From assembly GCA_947561395.2 (NCBI GenBank), contig OX387182.1, forward strand, positions 40,789,949 to 40,853,948: a stretch of 64,000 nt of DNA, in the 5' to 3' direction. The DNA is from Buxus sempervirens (taxonomy: Eukaryota; Streptophyta; Magnoliopsida; Buxales; Buxaceae). Made by a program: the position numbers and the translations under genes. Under the pieces are notes generated by a model. The model was not told the DNA's origin and did no database searches. It was given only the letters and a program-made list of their open reading frames with translations. This document shows, piece by piece, positions 46,218 to 58,089 of the stretch (positions are counted from its first letter, which is position 1; each line of letters starts with the position of its first letter).

Positions 46218-49200
46218 TGTCAGCACCTCATTTTTGCGCACTGAAAATGTCGAAAATGAGAACCCTAATTGAAAAAGTCAAACCCAGAAGGGTCAAAAGT
46301 TGACTTTTTGATCTGGCATGAATTGATCACCAAGCTTCATACCATTGGATAGAGGATTCCGATACGATTCCAACAGCACCAAGATTGTCCAAATCGGAGT
46401 CCAAATGAAGAAGTTATGAGCTGGTCAAAACTGGGAATAGCAGAAATCAACTTTCTGCTAAAACCCAGATTAGTTGTCTGATCTGGCCCCAACAGAGAGA
46501 GCACGTTGACACGATTCCAACGCAACCAAGTTTGCTGGAATCGGGGTTTCGGATAAGAAATTATGAGTAAAATCGGTTCCCGGAGGGCAGTTTTGACTTT
46601 TTGCTAAAAGCTGAATCAACAGTTCAATTTTATACCTGTGGATAGAGATTTTCGACACGATCCTAACGCAACTGAATTTGCTAGAATCGGAGTCCGGATA
46701 AGGAAGTTATAGGCCGGTCAAACTTGGAAATAGCAGAAATTGGCTTTCTGCTAAACTTCTAATTAGCTGCTTAATTTCATACCAGCAGAAAGTGCACATC
46801 GACATGATTCCAACGCAACTGAGTTTGCTGGAATCGGAGTCCCGGGTAGAGAGATATGAGCAAAATCAGCTCTGGGACGCGATTTTGCACTTCTGCTAAA
46901 AATCTGAACTTGCTGCTAAACTCTGACTCAGTGGGTAGAGCATCTCGTACTGATTCCAATGCCACTAAATTTGCTGGAATCGGATACCAGATGAAAAAGT
47001 TATGAGCAATCAAAGTTTTGAAAAATCTGCACACGTGGCAAATGCTGAAGCAAGAGCAATAAAGTAAAAGTTCTGAATTAAAAAAATAATTAAAAATAAA
47101 TAAAAAAAATAAAAATGCAAAGGACGCATGTGCTCAAAACAAAAGAAAAAAATCTTAATAAAATAATCTTAAAATCAAACAATATCTCATAAATTAAATA
47201 ATTATAAAATAAAATAAAATGAAAAAAATAATAAAAAATTCTTTTTACCTCATGGGGGAATACGTGTCCCTTAGCTGTGATGTGATATCCGTAAGATGTG
47301 AATAATGGGAGAGAATATAATCATGAGTTTCCTTACAAAGACAACATGGAATCATAGAAATTTTAGGTTCTAGTTATAAGATAAAAATTATTTACATTTT
47401 AGTCAGTTTTGTTAATTGCCTATAAAAAAGGGGTCGACTTGTTCTTCCAGACACACCTGATCTCTCTCACTTCTCTCACACCCTGCCTTTGGCCTTACCC
47501 ATTTTTGGCTGCAACATTCATGCCTTCCTTCAACCTCCAAATCATCCTCTTGATCCCTATTTTACCCTTTGAGACATCTCCTTTATTCCTTTTGGTTCTT
47601 CTATTCTCCTAAGAACCAACAATAGATCATTCTTGGAACTAAGGGAAGCTCTAAAGTGGTTGTCAACGTCACTTGGAACTATCACATAACTGGTGGAGAA
47701 GGTAATCGTCAAGGTGAGGTTTCTTTGATTTTTTATTCAAAATATATCAAGATCAAATGAGATTAAGTAAGTTTCTTTCTATATATGGTATTGTTTATTT
47801 GTTGAAGTTGGTTTCTCGCTGTTTACCTTTCTTTTGCATGGTTCTTGGAGTTCCCACGGTAAAGGGGACTCTCCATATTAAAAATGAGAGAGAGAGATAA
47901 TCTCTAGTGGGTGAAGCAAAACAAAAGTAGAAGGGAGTTGTTATTTTTTTTAAATAGATCTATCCCTTGTCTCTACCGATTTCTTTTTTATCATTCAAGA
48001 GGGGTTGTGTCCTCTTTGTTCTTGATGTAACCTTAAAATGTTTTTTCCCCCCTTTCCCTTCTTTATTTCTGCTTTCGTTTATCTCAAAGTATAGTAGCAT
48101 GTTGATAAATGAGTTATATTATATGTATGTTTGTTTGTAGTTTTGATAGGATCTAAGTAGGAAGAAAGCATCACACACTCACTTTTTTTGTCTCATCTCA
48201 GTTTTTTTTTCTTTTACATCGTGTGATTAAACAAGTTTAAAATCTATTTCTACTTGTCTAGTCTTCTTAGATATTAGTAGGAAACTCTTTATTTTCTAAC
48301 TCACTTGTACATTCCTTTCATATCACCATCTTTGGTATGTTTTAATTTATTTTCAAAGACATATTTGATTTCTTAAAAATCCTCTTCACTTATCATTATA
48401 GGATGCTTTATCTTAAACAATGTATGTATTCTTGATTCCTTGTGAGGATGAGGTCAATGGTCATGCAACGAGCTCAGATGTGTGTGGCCTTTTTAAGCCA
48501 TACTCAATTTCTTTAATAAAAAAAAATGTGAACCTTTAAAAGACAAAGAATAAGGACTTCTATAGTCCCTATTTTGGACCCTTAAAGACCAATTTTGGAG
48601 GACGTGAGAAGTCCCCATCACTCTCCACTTCTTCTTTGTTAGAAAAGTTCCTTGAAAGTGAAGCTTTTAGTCAAAAATTGAGATGCTGGTATCACTGTGA
48701 GCACCTGGGAAACCCAGAAAAAGTCGGCGGATGTCCCAGGGAAGAAGCCGACGATCGGAGCTACACCGAAGATTCGGTCATTCTTGAATTCCGGGTCAAA
48801 CCGCCCTGGGTCTGCGGTTAGACCCAAACCGCAAAGAAAGTGCAGTCAATTCCAAAATCCCTAAAAAGCCGATTTTTTAGACCCGGGTCAACCTGATCCG
48901 ACCCGAATGACTTTAAAATGAACCAGGTAGGCTTTTGGGCTAACCCAAGCCCACTTTTAATAACCTGGGTCTACTTGGACCCACCAAGGCATTGTGGGTC
49001 TTCCAATGGAAATCCAGATTGACCCATACCAAGATCCATTTCATAAATGGGTCTCGGGTCACTTGATTAAAAACCCATGGGCCAAGTCAAAACCCAATGG
49101 GCCTTAAAAACTTAAACCCACTCAATTAAATTTCATGTTTAATTAACTTCAAAATTGAATAACCAATCCAACAAGGGTTACCCAATAACCCTAATGGGCC

Positions 49201-49619
49201 ATGGGTTTGACTTAAAACCCAACTCGGCAACCAATGGGTCTTCCAACAGGGCCCATATCCGACTCACTTCACATAAATGGCTAAAAAGATAAAAATAAGT
49301 AAAAGGACTTACACCTGAAGAAAGTCCCAACAGACTTAATTTGATATGTGCTGGAATAGGACAAGGGTGAATATAGTTCACTCAAATTAGGGTGACCCAA
49401 GGGACCCGCTGAACCGGCGGGGCGGACCGGGGTGTCTTTGGACTTCCCCGGACCGTAACTGAGCAATTATCTAGAATCTCAAGCCGTAGACCAAAATAGT
49501 CCCGGTTAGGTTACCTTGTGTCTGCCTGCACCTCTCAGGCAGTGGCGACTCCGGTATTCCATCTTTTAGGAGGCACACACCCGACACGTGCGCCCCGCCG
49601 TGCGATTTCACCGCGCACA
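46218..49619 (+). mobile_element. Solo LTR, 3402 bp, Tat-like, TSD CTTAG, inside pol of copy A
   Basis: It starts TGTCAGCACC, ends CCGCGCACA, and is flanked by perfect CTTAG repeats (46213-46217 and 49620-49624). No internal genes are present. Plus orientation is supported by a TATA box (CCTATAAAA) near 47420 and by GGCAGTGGCGACTCC near the 3' end. It is related to the LTR at 11231-13703. Five tandem units of about 148 bp lie in U3 (46358-47000). The palindrome arrays of its relative are not seen. Confidence 0.88.
46340..47010. repeat. Tandem repeat, about 148-bp period, five units, in U3
   Basis: A GATTCCAACGCAACTNANTT block followed by GCTGGAATCGGAGTCC and GTTATGAGC recurs near 46358, 46507, 46654, 46800 and 46949 (spacings 146-149 bp). 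The same unit occurs at least twice, inverted, in the solo LTR near 13393 and 13541, also 148 bp apart. Confidence 0.8.
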
Positions 49620-51499
49620 CTTAGCAACACATCTTAGTAGAATGTCATTATGTGACCTCTTGTACAAATGTCCACCACTTAGCAGAAACTGACCAGCTAA
49701 TCTCTGTATTGTCCTTTTCTCTGTAGAAGTGGCATTTTCTGGCAACTTCCGATCATTCAAGAAATTTTTGATATCTTGAAACCATGGTGCTTCTTCTTCG
49801 GGTGCTCCTTCTAGAACAAGACAATTAGCCGGTTCATCCCTGACCTCAATTTCTAGTGGTTTGATGTCTACCCCTTCTAGCATGCTGACCATTGGAGCCA
49901 ATGTTGCTAGAGCATCCGCAAACTGATTTTTGGCCCTCGGCATATATTTGAAGGAAATTCGAGTAAAATTTGTGCTTATTTTTTCCAAATACTGGTGATA
50001 GGGGATCAATTTGTGATCCTTGGTTTTCCATTCACCAGTTGTTTGGAAGATGATAAGACTCGAATCTCCGTATACATCAAGTTGCTCCACTTCATGATCT
50101 ATGGCGGCTTGCAACCCAATTATACTTGCTTCATACTCTGCAATATTATAGGTGCACTGGAATCTTAGCTTTGCTGCAATCGGGAAGTGTGAACCATCTG
50201 GTTTGACCAAGACTACCCCTATTCCGTTTCCATTCATGTTGATGGCCTCATCAAAGAACATTTGCCAAGAACTCTCACTTTCCTCTTCTTCAGTAAATAG
50301 AATTGCCTCATCGGGAAAGTTGGTCTTTAACGGTTGGTATTCTAGCAAAGGATGTGCAGCCAGGTGATTAGCAATGGCTTGCCCCTTGATCGCCTTCTGA
50401 GTGATGTACGTGAGGTCAAACTCGGACAGTAGTAGTTGCCATTTTGCCGTTCTGCCAGTCAGTGCCGGTTTCTCAAATAAATATTTCAGAGGGTCCATCC
50501 GAGATATCAATAGTGTGGAGTGACTAAGGAAGTAATGCCTTAGCCTTTGAGTTGCCCACACTAGAGCACAACAAGTCTTTTCCAATTGTGAGTATTTGGC
50601 TTCATATTCAGTGAATTTTTTACTCAGATAATAAATTGCCCTTTCTTTTCTACCAGTCTCATCATGCTGCCCCAAGATACATCCCATTGACGTTTCCACC
50701 ACTGACAAGTACAGGATCAGTGGTCTTCCTGGAGTTGGTGGCACTAGCACAGGTGGGTTCAGTAAATACTCCTTGATTGTGTGAAAGGCTTCTTGGCAAT
50801 CCTTATTCCAGACCGTCGAGTTATTCTTCCTTAGAAGTTTGAAAATTGGTTCACAGATAGCAGTGAGTTGTGCTATGAACCGGCTTATATATTGAATTCT
50901 TCCAAGAAAGCCCCTAACCTCCTTCTCTGTTCTGGGTGATGGCATTTCAATTATGGCCTTGGCTTTAGTCGGGTCAATTTCAATTCCTCTTCTGCTTACT
51001 ATAAATCTTAGCAACTTTCCTGATGTAGCCCCAAAGACGCATTTAGCCGGGTTGAGCCCTAGACTGTACTTCCTGAGACGGTCAAATACCTTCTTCAGAT
51101 TGATCAAATGGTCCTCTTCTTTGCACGATTTGGCAATCATATCGTCCACGTAGACCTCCATCTCCTTATGGATCATGTCATGAAATAGTGCGGTCATGGC
51201 CAGCTGGTATGTTGCCCCAGCGTTTTTAAGCCCAAATGGCATGACTGTATAGTGGAATGTGCCCAAGATGTGATGAACGCTGTTTCATTTTGATCTTCCT
51301 TAACCATTTTGATCTGATTATACCCAGAGAAACCATCCATGAAGGAGAATAGGCTATGCACTGTAGTATTATCGACCAGAATGTCGATGTGTGGAAGCAA
51401 AAAATCATCCTTTGGGCTTGCCTTGTTCAGATCTCTATAGTCTACACACATTCTGACTTTCCCGTCTTCTTCGGTACCGGCACTATGTTTGCGAGCCAT
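49620..51499 (-). pseudogene. RT-RNase H and archaeal-type RNase H of copy A
   Basis: The minus strand holds VRMCVDYRDLNKASPKDDF, FSGYNQIKM, HYTVMPFGLKNAGATYQ, the RT active site EVYVDDMIAKS, GFLGRIQYISRF, then the Ty3 RNase H (ILYLSVVETSMGCILGQHD, AIYYLSKKFTEYEAKYSQLE). A second RNase H-like domain follows (MFFDEAINMNGNGIGVVLV, YNIAEYEASIIGLQAAIDHE, VYGDSSLIIFQ, FADALATLA). This dual RNase H with a GNGIG/DSSL type second domain marks Tat-lineage elements. Frameshifts are near 51470 and 51265. The downstream end is cut by the solo LTR at 49619. Confidence 0.85.
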
Positions 51500-52536
51500 T
51501 CAGGATATGTAGAGATTGCCAAAAATCCGGCTTGAAATTGTTTGACCACTTCATCCTTGACCTTCAGGGTCCATTCAGGCTTCAATCTTCTCAGCTTCTG
51601 CTTAATCGGCTTAACCCCTAGCAAAATTGACAATTTGTGCACCACCATGTCAGTGTCCAATCCCGGCATGTTCCGATATGACCAAGCAAACACATCCTTA
51701 TAATCTGCCAAGAACTTTGTCATTTCAACACGCTGCACATTAGATAAACATGCCCTAATTTTCACTATTTTTGGGTCATCTTCGGTCCCAAGATTAATTG
51801 AAATGGTCTCCTCAATATTAGGTTGGACCCCCTTTTCATGACGTTCCAATTGATATTCAATTTCTTTTGGAACGTCTTCTTCTTCGACCTCGGTCTCTTC
51901 TTCGATGCCCATGAGATCAAAGTCGAGTTCAAAGTCGAAGTCATATTCAACCTGGTCCAATTCGGTTCGCTTATATTGTTCATAAGTGGTTTGGACCCTT
52001 TTGAAAAATTTAAGTTTCCTAGAAAAAATAGAAAAATCTTTTTGGGTTTTTTGTGAGCCTTTTAAACATAATTCCCCTGAAGACGAAGGCTCATTAGGAC
52101 TTTCAGGGAAATGGCATTCCACTATTGGAGTTTTTTTTTTGAACCCGCGTTAGTCTGCCTAACAAACGCTGCTTCAAAGGTAAGGGGAGTTTCCTCCCAA
52201 TTGTTCAAAAAATGTTTTTCAAGAGCGGGGGAAATAGGGAAATCCTGCTCCTCAAGCCCAGAATCCGATGCCATCATCACCGGGTGGGTATTGCCCTTTT
52301 CTGCTACGGGGCCCAGTCCAGATGTGACCTCATCTGGAATCTTTACTGCTGCCCAGTCAATGAATGGCAGCTCCATGTTTGCTTCAGTTTTATCGCCCTC
52401 AGTCATGGCGAAGAAAGCCCCAACCTCTTCGGAGAAGCCCACCTGCTGCTAGGGCTGTGGCCCAGGCCCGCCCAATGTTCCAAGCATAGAAGATGGGTTA
52501 TAGGGTTGCAGGGTCGGAACAGAAGGCCTCTGGTAT
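51442..52536 (-). pseudogene. gag-pol junction region and RT N-terminus of copy A
   Basis: From 52536 on the minus strand a proline/glycine-rich gag-like tail (YQRPSVPTLQPYNPSSMLG) runs to a stop near 52450. Linker segments follow with a very acidic stretch (FDFELDFDLMGIEEETEVEE). The RT N-terminus then appears: DVFAWSYRNMPGLDTDMVVH, KLRRLKPEW, VKQFQAGF and WLANIVPVPKK. I cannot point to a protease active site with confidence. The gag-like frame is cut at LTR B. Confidence 0.65.
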
Positions 52537-53907
52537 TGTGAGATATGGAAAAAATCAAATCCAATGACTTCCTCAATCATCACACGGGATTAAATTAAAC
52601 AAAGAGTCGCCACCATTCAATTTAGGTGTGAATGGACACCAAAATATTAAATAAGCTCAAAAAGGCAATTTTAGGGTAAAAATAACCCTCCTAAAAAACA
52701 ACCAGAGATGGGTAAGGGGATTAGGTTATGAACAGGGGAAGGTGTTAGACACCCTTATTCATCCACACGAGGTGGTTGCCAGGTATTGTTCATGTTTTTC
52801 AAAGAAAAAAAGGCTTGCTATAAAACTCATGAAAAATCACAAAAAAGACAAAAATATATGGTTTTTTCATATGAATAGTCTGATTGATCCAGAACTTTCA
52901 AATATGATCATACCATTCCTAGGGTTTCATGATTAAAATAAAATTGAGATAAAGTCAATTTAAAGTGAAAAATCCAAAAATCTGGCTTCAAGTCAAATTC
53001 TAGAAATCTAGAAAAATATGATTTTTATAAAATATTGCAGATTTGAACTTGAATAATCCAGGACATAGGTATAGCCCAAATTTCACATTAAATCAAAAAA
53101 TCAAAACCAAAAATACCCACGTTGATGAAGAACATCAAAAGGGGAGAACTTAGACCGTAGGGTCTTCTCTCAAAAGTGGAAAACAACTCAAAAACCACAT
53201 CATGAAACCATAGAGGTTACTTTCAGGCTTCTGGATCCAGATCTACCATATTGATCATGATAAATCCAGGATCTTAGCCTAAAATCACAAAAATCACGAA
53301 AACAGTGCTGTAGGTGCAAATATGTGGAAAATCCAAATTTTATCAAAAAAGTGGGGATCTCATGCTATAAACATCATGGATTCTTGTTATTCATTCAGAT
53401 TCATCATAAAAACAATTAAAACATGATCAGGATATTCAAAGCAGCCACATCTCACAGATTAGAGCACATGGGGGTCTACCCTACGGATCCACCTGTTCTC
53501 TTTTCCCCTAGCTCTCTTTTCACGTTTTATGGCTAGAGAGGATTCTTGAGGTACTTAGAGATAGGTTTGGTGATACAAACACAATCACAGGCTTTAAAGG
53601 AGAAAAACAGATATGGGTCCTATTCTAGGGATCCACCCGTTCTCTTTTCCCCTAGCTCTCTCTTCATGTTTTATGGCTAGAGAGACTCTTGAGGTACTTA
53701 GAGGCAAGTTTAGGAATACAAGTACAAAAGATGGCCTTATTCTACAAAAAAAGAGAAAATCCTATTGCTTCTAGAATTGAAGACAGAAAATAACAGGGAA
53801 AAGGGACTTACTTGGATTGAGCAAGCAGGGCAGCAGGGATTCCTCTCTTCTCTTGGAGCTTCTTAGACTTCAAATTTTCGTGGCCTTTTGCTTGAGGAAA
53901 GGCCCTC

Positions 53908-53915
53908 TATTTATA
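53908..53915 (-). promoter_or_regulatory. TATA box of LTR B
   Basis: Minus strand TATAAATAGAG, identical in context to LTR C. Confidence 0.6.
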
Positions 53916-54116
53916 GGCAAACAAAGGGGTATGGTTGGTCCAAGGTTTGGCAAGATAGACTTTCAGATTGAGTTAAACACAAGGATAATGCCACTCCTTT
54001 GTCTACAAAGATATTTCGCACGAATAAAATATATAATTCGCTCATTTAAAGGGATATTGGACTAAAGAAAAGGCTCAGAAATCGAGAGAAGAACAAAACT
54101 CGCACAAGTCTGATGT

Positions 54117-54221
54117 GCCCGTAAATGATTTACTGTCCAAAGGTGTCCGTATATGTATTACGGGCACTGCGTGCCTGTATATAAAATTCGGGCGCGCTTA
54201 GCCCATAGATACAATACGGGC
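54117..54221. repeat. Palindrome array 1 of copy B (U3)
   Basis: Four 21-bp units start at 54117, 54145, 54173 and 54201, exactly 28 bp apart. The arms are variants of GCCCGTA and TACGGGC, more decayed than in array 2. Confidence 0.8.
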
Positions 54222-54323
54222 AAGGCTCTAATTATTCATTTTCATGCATTTTTGGCCTGTTTTAAATTCCAATTAATGTTTTCATTATTTTCTCATTTTG
54301 TAGTGCAATTTGGGGTGTCTACA

Positions 54324-54337
54324 ACTGCCCCCTCTTT
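54324..54337 (-). other. Polypurine tract of copy B
   Basis: The minus strand reads AAAGAGGGGGCAGT next to TGTAGACACC. Confidence 0.65.
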
Positions 54338-54663
54338 GCTGGTAATTGGAACCAATTACAAGCAGAGAGAAAAAAGACCCACCAATTGCACTTTTTGAGA
54401 TCTTTGTCTAACTAATTGCATTTTGCAAGGATTAAATGGATAAAAAAGGATTTATTGTGGAAGATTTGCTAAAAGTCCCTCAGCTTAAGGGCCAAATCCT
54501 CCTCTCTCCTCTCACTGAGCTCTCGTGGCTATGAAGTGAGATTTGAGACAAAATTTTTAAACAAAAGAGGGTAAGATGGCAATCCTTGCAATGTACAACT
54601 AATATAAACATTGATCTCCTAAAAAGTGTGGAGAAAACGATAAAATATGGAATTTTCTACTTC

Positions 54664-54767
54664 GTCCATATTTGCATTACGGACAGATGCTGCCCGTAAT
54701 TTGAATACGGGCGAGGTGGACCGTATTACCTTTACGGGCGCCTGTAGCCCGCACTGTCTTTACGGAT
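54664..54767. repeat. Palindrome array 2 of copy B (PMD leader)
   Basis: Units start at 54664, 54692, 54719 and 54747 (28, 27, 28 bp). The shorter middle step is the same as in copy C, showing inheritance of the array as a block. The leader AACCGCGGCCGC follows. Confidence 0.85.
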
Positions 54768-56006
54768 TTTGGCTTCCTTTCTTAACCGCGGCCGCAACTT
54801 CTTTATTTCTGTCCGCACTTCAGCCCTAACTTCTTTGCCCATATTTTCTTCCTCGGTTTTCTTCTTCTTCTTTCAATCCCCGACGAACACTGTTCTTCTC
54901 CGGCGACTCTCCTATTTCCGGCAACGACTTGCTCATTTCGGCGAGTCCTTGTTCAGTTGCCGCTTGCTGCATTTCTGTGGTTGCGACATTACCTTTGTTG
55001 CCGTGGTGTCTCTTCAAGGCTTGAGTTGTTGCTTTGGATTTCTTTCTCCAGTAAGTGGATTTCCAGCTTCGATTTCTTTGCTTCTTACAGGTATGCCTAC
55101 AACCCATTTCATTTTTCTATCATTCTTTGACAGATTGTAAGCATGATTTTTGCTATGTTCCTTAGTCAACATTCATTATGCTTTATAATTTCTTTGAGCT
55201 GCCGAATATGACTAGGATTGTAGCTATTTACTGTCTTTGATATTCCATGATTATCCTGCCTGTATTGCTCCCCATGTTTGGCCGAAATCTGCTCTGTCTG
55301 TTCATTTGGCCGAGACTTGTTTATTCCTTTGACTCAAGAAGCTGTTTCATGCAATTTTCTGTCTTGAAATGTTAGCTTTGAATTGCTGTATTTTGCCTGA
55401 TTTGATCAGCCTTAGTGACTTCTTCTTGAATGCTACTCTATTAAACTGCTAGAGCATCTTTATTTTTAAGTCTCGAGTGCAATTGTGCTATCTCCATCTT
55501 GGCTTTTGGCCTGTGGTGCTGTTATGCTTGTTTAGACTTGAATTTTATTCCCTGGAGCTGAATACTTAACATAACTTGGCATGAGTCACTCCTTGATTCA
55601 AATGGCGTTTAAGCATCTTAGTATGGAATAGGTAATCTTCGTGCCAGCTTGAACATGCTTTGACTGTCCTGAAACCAAGTAAAACCCATGATCAGACATC
55701 TTTAGGAAATACAAAGGAATAAATTAAAATACCCACACATTTTTTTTATATATAAAGAGAACCTATAAGAAGCATGTACTTCTTATATAGTTTCTCTATA
55801 TTTTTAAAGCAAAGACAAATAAAATATTCCTAGAAAAAATAAACTCCTTCAGTTGATTCTTGATTTGATCGGGAGTATCTGAAGCACTTTCTTCCATTCT
55901 CCATTTTTTCCTTTTTCCTACCAATCAATTAAACTTGGTTAGAATAAAAATCAAGCAATAAAATTTTAACAAGAATAATTAAACATCTCCCTGGTTTGAA
56001 CCGTAG

Positions 56007-57884
56007 ATGGCCCGCCTTCGATCAGCTTCCAGGGATCCTGCAGATGAGCCTTCTTCCTCGAGGGCTAGGCGTGATCATGCTGATGTGGCCTCGTCTTCGA
56101 GGGCCGAGAGGGATTCTGATTCAGATGTCCCAGATCTCCCTTTTGGGGATTCTCGTGAGGCGACCCCAGAGGTATACTCTAACCTTTCTGAAATTTCATA
56201 TCCTTTCACAAAATACATCACCCTGATTCCTTCTTCCTTCTAATTGTTTCTTTAGCCGACAGTTGAGGCTTCGGGCAAAGACAGGAGTCGTAGCAGGCGC
56301 CGAGGTGGAGGCAGAGATGTAGGCCATGATGAGGGCCGTAGAGGAGGCCGCAGAGGAGGCCGTGGCAGAGATGGGGCCCGGTCCAGAGTTGAGGTCCTTG
56401 AGGCGATTGCTGCCCAGATTAGGGATACTGATCTTTTACATGGCTTGAGGACTCATCCCTCAGCGTGTATTAGAGCAGATATCCCTTTGGAGTATCCCAT
56501 GTCTCATTATCATGGGAGTTGGGCTAGCTTTATCAGATTCATTGGAGCTTGTAGTTTGGCCTACCTTCGGGAGTTAGGCTTGTATGGCTTTGGCCTATTC
56601 ATCACCATCCCTGATGTTCGCCTGGATCGGGCCCTTATTGCGGTGCTGCTTGAGAGATTCTTTCCCGAGACCCTGAGCTTCCATTTTCCGGATGTTGAGA
56701 TTGGGATCAGGCCGTCTGACTTCACGCTCATCACCGGGATTAGGATGATCGGTGATGTTATTCCTGAGATGGTGATGCCAGATGCTGATGAGATCGCCGC
56801 TTACCTTGGATACATTGTGCTGCCTCCTGAGGCATGGGATAGAGGGAGAGCGAGATTGTCTCTGACTTGGTTGAGAGAGACTTTCAGGGGGAGGCAGTTT
56901 GGCCAGCTTGCCGCCGGTGATCCAGTTTTCCCGTATGCCTTCCGATTCCTTTTTTTGTACATGATGGGCTCTTGCTTCTTCCTAGAGGACACGACTTTAG
57001 TTAGTCCCCACTTTTTGAGTTTATGGGGAGACTTGCAGCGAGTGAGGAGGTATGCATGGGGCCCACTCATTTTTGGTACTATTCTGGCCGGCCTGCGCCG
57101 ATCAGTGAGCGGCCTCTCTACTTCCAGAGGAGCTAGGGTTGGGTGCAGATTCTTCTGGCCCTTCTTGCAAGTGAAACAATTATTTCTCCTCTCTTTCTTT
57201 CTCTTTTTCTATTCTTTTTTGACCCTTTTTCTTCACCTGCTTCACCTGTGCCTATGCATCTTCGATGTGAGGTATTTTCTATGGCCCGGGTGGAGTTCGT
57301 GACTTCTTCCAGATCGGTAGAGGCTCCTGAAGCAGAGCCTGAGGTTGCTCCTACTGTGGTAGATGTGCCAGAGTCTGCTCCAGCACCTGAGACTGCTCCT
57401 GATGCTTCTGTGGATATGGACATGGAGCCGGCCAGGGATGCCGCTGTAGTGGAGCCTACCGTGGAGGCTGTGGTGATGGAGGAGGCTGCTGCTGCTGAGC
57501 CTGTGGAGCCTGAGGTAGAGACTGCTGCTTCCGATGCTGTGATAGACCCTCCATTTGTGATCGATGTTCCAGAGGTGCCAACTCCAGCTTCTGAGCCTGC
57601 TATTAGTACCGAACCTACAGTTGAGCCCGTTCCTGCAGAGCTTGATCTTGAGTCTGCTAGGGACGTAGATCTCCCGGGGTCTGCCCCTGCTTCTTCAGCT
57701 GACTCTAAGTATGTTTCTTCTATGCACTTGACTTCTATTCTTGTATTTGTATGATATTCAATCCATTTTGGGCTCCAGGAGGGAGCGTATCTCTGCTCGC
57801 GATAAAGTGCCGATAGTCTTTGGGCGTCGACGATCTCGAGGTAGAGGCCGTGGCAGAGGAGATGGACCTGCGGAGGCACAGTAG
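56007..57884 (+). CDS. Plant mobile domain accessory gene of copy B, open model
   Basis: ATG directly follows the acceptor of a 5' UTR intron (donor 55091). Exons 56007-56171, 56256-57170, 57272-57708 and 57779-57884 join in phase to 541 codons including the stop, with no internal stop. Order: R/S/D-rich N-terminus; RG-rich stretch (RRRGGGRDVGHDEGRRGGRR); PMD from about residue 105 to 350 (HGLRTHPSACIRADIPLEYP, FHFPDVEIGIRPSDFTLITG, FLFLYMMGSCFFLEDTT, RRYAWGPLIFGTILAGLRR); a P/E/A-rich linker; a basic RGRGRGRGDG tail. PMD proteins are linked to DNA and silencing-related functions in plants, and the basic tails suggest nucleic-acid contact; both are inference here. Copy A's exons 3-5 (PMD C-terminus and coiled coil) are missing. 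The exon 3 acceptor is my least certain boundary. Confidence 0.65.
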
Positions 57885-58089
57885 ATTAGGATTTTTTATG
57901 TACATGTATTTTGACAAACTGATGTATCCCTTTTTATATATAAAAGAAATTTGATTCATTTTTATTCATTTGTGCTCTTTTTCCCTTTATTTCCAGCTTT
58001 TCTTGCATAATATCTGTTAAAGCAGGGACATGTGAAGCCTACGAAACTATTGAAATCAAAATTTCCACTTTTTGGCATTTTTCCGAAGG

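Larger units (their letters stand above)
34743..52536 (-). mobile_element. Tat-like Ty3/gypsy element, copy A, 5' end cut by copy B
   Basis: From right to left in element order: gag-like tail and RT N-terminus, RT-RNase H-archaeal-type RNase H, integrase, then the convergent DUF7745-like and PMD genes, polypurine tract and 3' LTR (34743-37069). The gag-like frame ends at 52536, where LTR B begins, so the 5' LTR and most of gag should lie to the right of the window. The left LTR directly abuts copia RT sequence. A 3402-bp solo LTR (46218-49619) is nested in pol. The antisense location of accessory ORFs 3' of pol is known for some Tat-lineage elements. Confidence 0.85.
52537..54323 (-). mobile_element. 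3' LTR of copy B, 1787 bp
   Basis: It begins TGTGAGATATGG, ends GGGGTGTCTACA, and matches LTR C throughout. TATA (53908-53915 on the + strand as TATTTATA) is 202 bp below the array, as in C. GGATCC-bearing tandem blocks near 53486 and 53627 match those of LTR C. The left flank GGTAT (52532-52536) is the expected target duplication; its partner would be outside the window. Confidence 0.85.

Noticed and set aside
52537-52560. tRNA primer binding site for copy A next to LTR B
   Set aside because: The adjacent sequence is gag-like coding sequence in frame, not a primer site; LTR B belongs to a separate nested element.
57133-57879. 248-codon minus-strand frame rich in Ser/Thr/Gly
   Set aside because: Complement of the acidic, proline-rich linker exon of PMD copy B; low-complexity antisense.
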